This document shows positions 63,716 to 64,000 of a stretch of 64,000 nt of DNA, one piece after another. The stretch is from NCBI GenBank assembly GCA_017305555.1, contig JAFKKM010000014.1, positions 45,329-109,328 of the forward strand. The letters are read 5' to 3'. A program made the position numbers and the translations under genes. Numbering within the stretch: position 1 is the first letter of the stretch; each line of letters starts with the position of its first letter. The notes under the pieces were generated by a model. That model ran no database searches, was not told the origin of the DNA, and was given only the letters and a program-made list of their open reading frames with translations. Source of the stretch: Hyphomicrobiales bacterium. GTDB taxonomy: Bacteria > Pseudomonadota > Alphaproteobacteria > Rhizobiales > Xanthobacteraceae.

Positions 63716-64000
63716 CTAAGCCAGCAGGAATGACAATAGCGACCGCATCTCGGCGGGCTTGACGGGTTTGCGCAGCAGTTCGAGCCCGTACACAGCGGCC
63801 TCCCGCTCGGCTTCGATCGAGTAGTCGGCGGTCACGATGATGGCCGGCACATCGATCTTGATCAGCTCGCGGATCGAATTCACCGCGTCGAGGCCGTTCT
63901 CGCCGTGATCGAGGTGCAGGTCGGCGATAATCGTGTCCGGCGGTTCGCCGAGCGCGCCGATGCTCTCCATGGCGTCGGTCGCTGATGTCGTGGTGGCGAC
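63716..64000 (-). CDS. Receiver domain C-terminus, probable hybrid sensor kinase (N-terminus outside window)
   Basis: Only the last about 94 residues are in the window; the frame is open to base 64000 beyond the ATG at 63970. The part reads as a receiver domain: phospho-acceptor Asp in TIIADLHLDHGENGLD, IIVTADYS and the Lys in LLRKPVKPAEM. A receiver at the extreme C-terminus is typical of a hybrid histidine kinase. Context suggests it could feed the regulator at 62821, but without the N-terminus this is inference. Confidence 0.75.
   Translation of the reverse strand, partial: VATTTSATDAMESIGALGEPPDTIIADLHLDHGENGLDAVNSIRELIKIDVPAIIVTADYSIEAEREAAVYGLELLRKPVKPAEMRSLLSFLLA

Noticed and set aside
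1..64000. CRISPR array, tRNA/rRNA genes, insertion sequence or prophage
   Set aside because: No regularly spaced repeats, cloverleaf-like gene, transposase or phage protein could be seen on either strand.

Overview
The window reads as about 64 kb of alphaproteobacterial chromosome, most likely from the Bradyrhizobium / Rhodopseudomonas / Afipia group (Nitrobacteraceae). The reasons are the high GC, the tightly packed ATGA/GTGA-overlapping genes, the abundance of acyl-CoA, Mo-hydroxylase and ABC/TRAP genes, and two 90-bp REP-like repeats of a type I recall as common in that group. No rRNA, tRNA, CRISPR array, transposase or prophage gene was seen.

Region 1 (1-16.8 kb) is a catabolic block that uses CoA thioesters. 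It holds a biotin-dependent acyl-CoA carboxylase alpha chain (cut by the window edge), a MaoC hydratase, a TRAP solute-binding protein, a CitE/HpcH-type lyase, a double-domain HxlR regulator, a LivK-type binding protein, a thioesterase, CoxG, an enoyl-CoA hydratase, a three-subunit molybdenum hydroxylase with a lactonase-like metallohydrolase inside its operon, an SDR protein lacking its catalytic Tyr/Lys, an acyl-CoA ligase and a double hot-dog protein of unknown role. The two binding proteins have no cognate membrane subunits here. The substrate is not recognisable.

Region 2 (16.8-30.4 kb) is a GntR/FCD repressor with a 22-bp palindromic operator, followed on the plus strand by a complete peptide/nickel-type ABC importer (two ATPases, binding protein, two permeases), two acyl-CoA ligases and a single-chain 1106-residue acyl-CoA carboxylase. 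The layout suggests uptake, CoA activation and carboxylation of one compound. Region 3 (30.4-35.9 kb) carries an Lrp/dadA divergent pair, two adjacent acyl-CoA dehydrogenase subunits and a LysR regulator.

Region 4 (36-64 kb) is a PQQ and alcohol-oxidation island. It starts with pqqABCDE (pqqA is only 26 codons) and a quinoprotein-relay trio (metallohydrolase, CXXCW rhodanese-like protein, SoxYZ-like carrier). A second Mo-hydroxylase operon on the minus strand (form II CoxSLM-like) and a minus-strand outer-membrane protein follow. Then come a PQQ alcohol dehydrogenase with the lanthanide-type Asp-x-Asp motif, a single protein fusing a XoxJ-type binding domain to a XoxG-type cytochrome c, a LuxR-type response regulator, a NitT/TauT-type ABC transporter and a divergent sensor kinase / response regulator pair. 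The island ends with a TonB receptor, the PQQ-associated ABC operon with its beta-propeller protein, a second LuxR-type regulator and the C-terminus of a receiver-domain protein. The TonB receptor is broken by a 10-bp tandem duplication.

The most notable signals are regulatory. A CCTACTACC-like motif lies in the same orientation 70-150 bp upstream of four transcription units of the island (Mo-hydroxylase, PQQ dehydrogenase, TonB receptor, PQQ-ABC operon). An almost identical 18-bp palindromic element (CGGGAAAA[T/A]TTCCCGATA) is shared by the dehydrogenase and TonB promoters. Together they suggest one regulon in which the Mo-hydroxylase may oxidise the aldehyde made by the PQQ enzyme.
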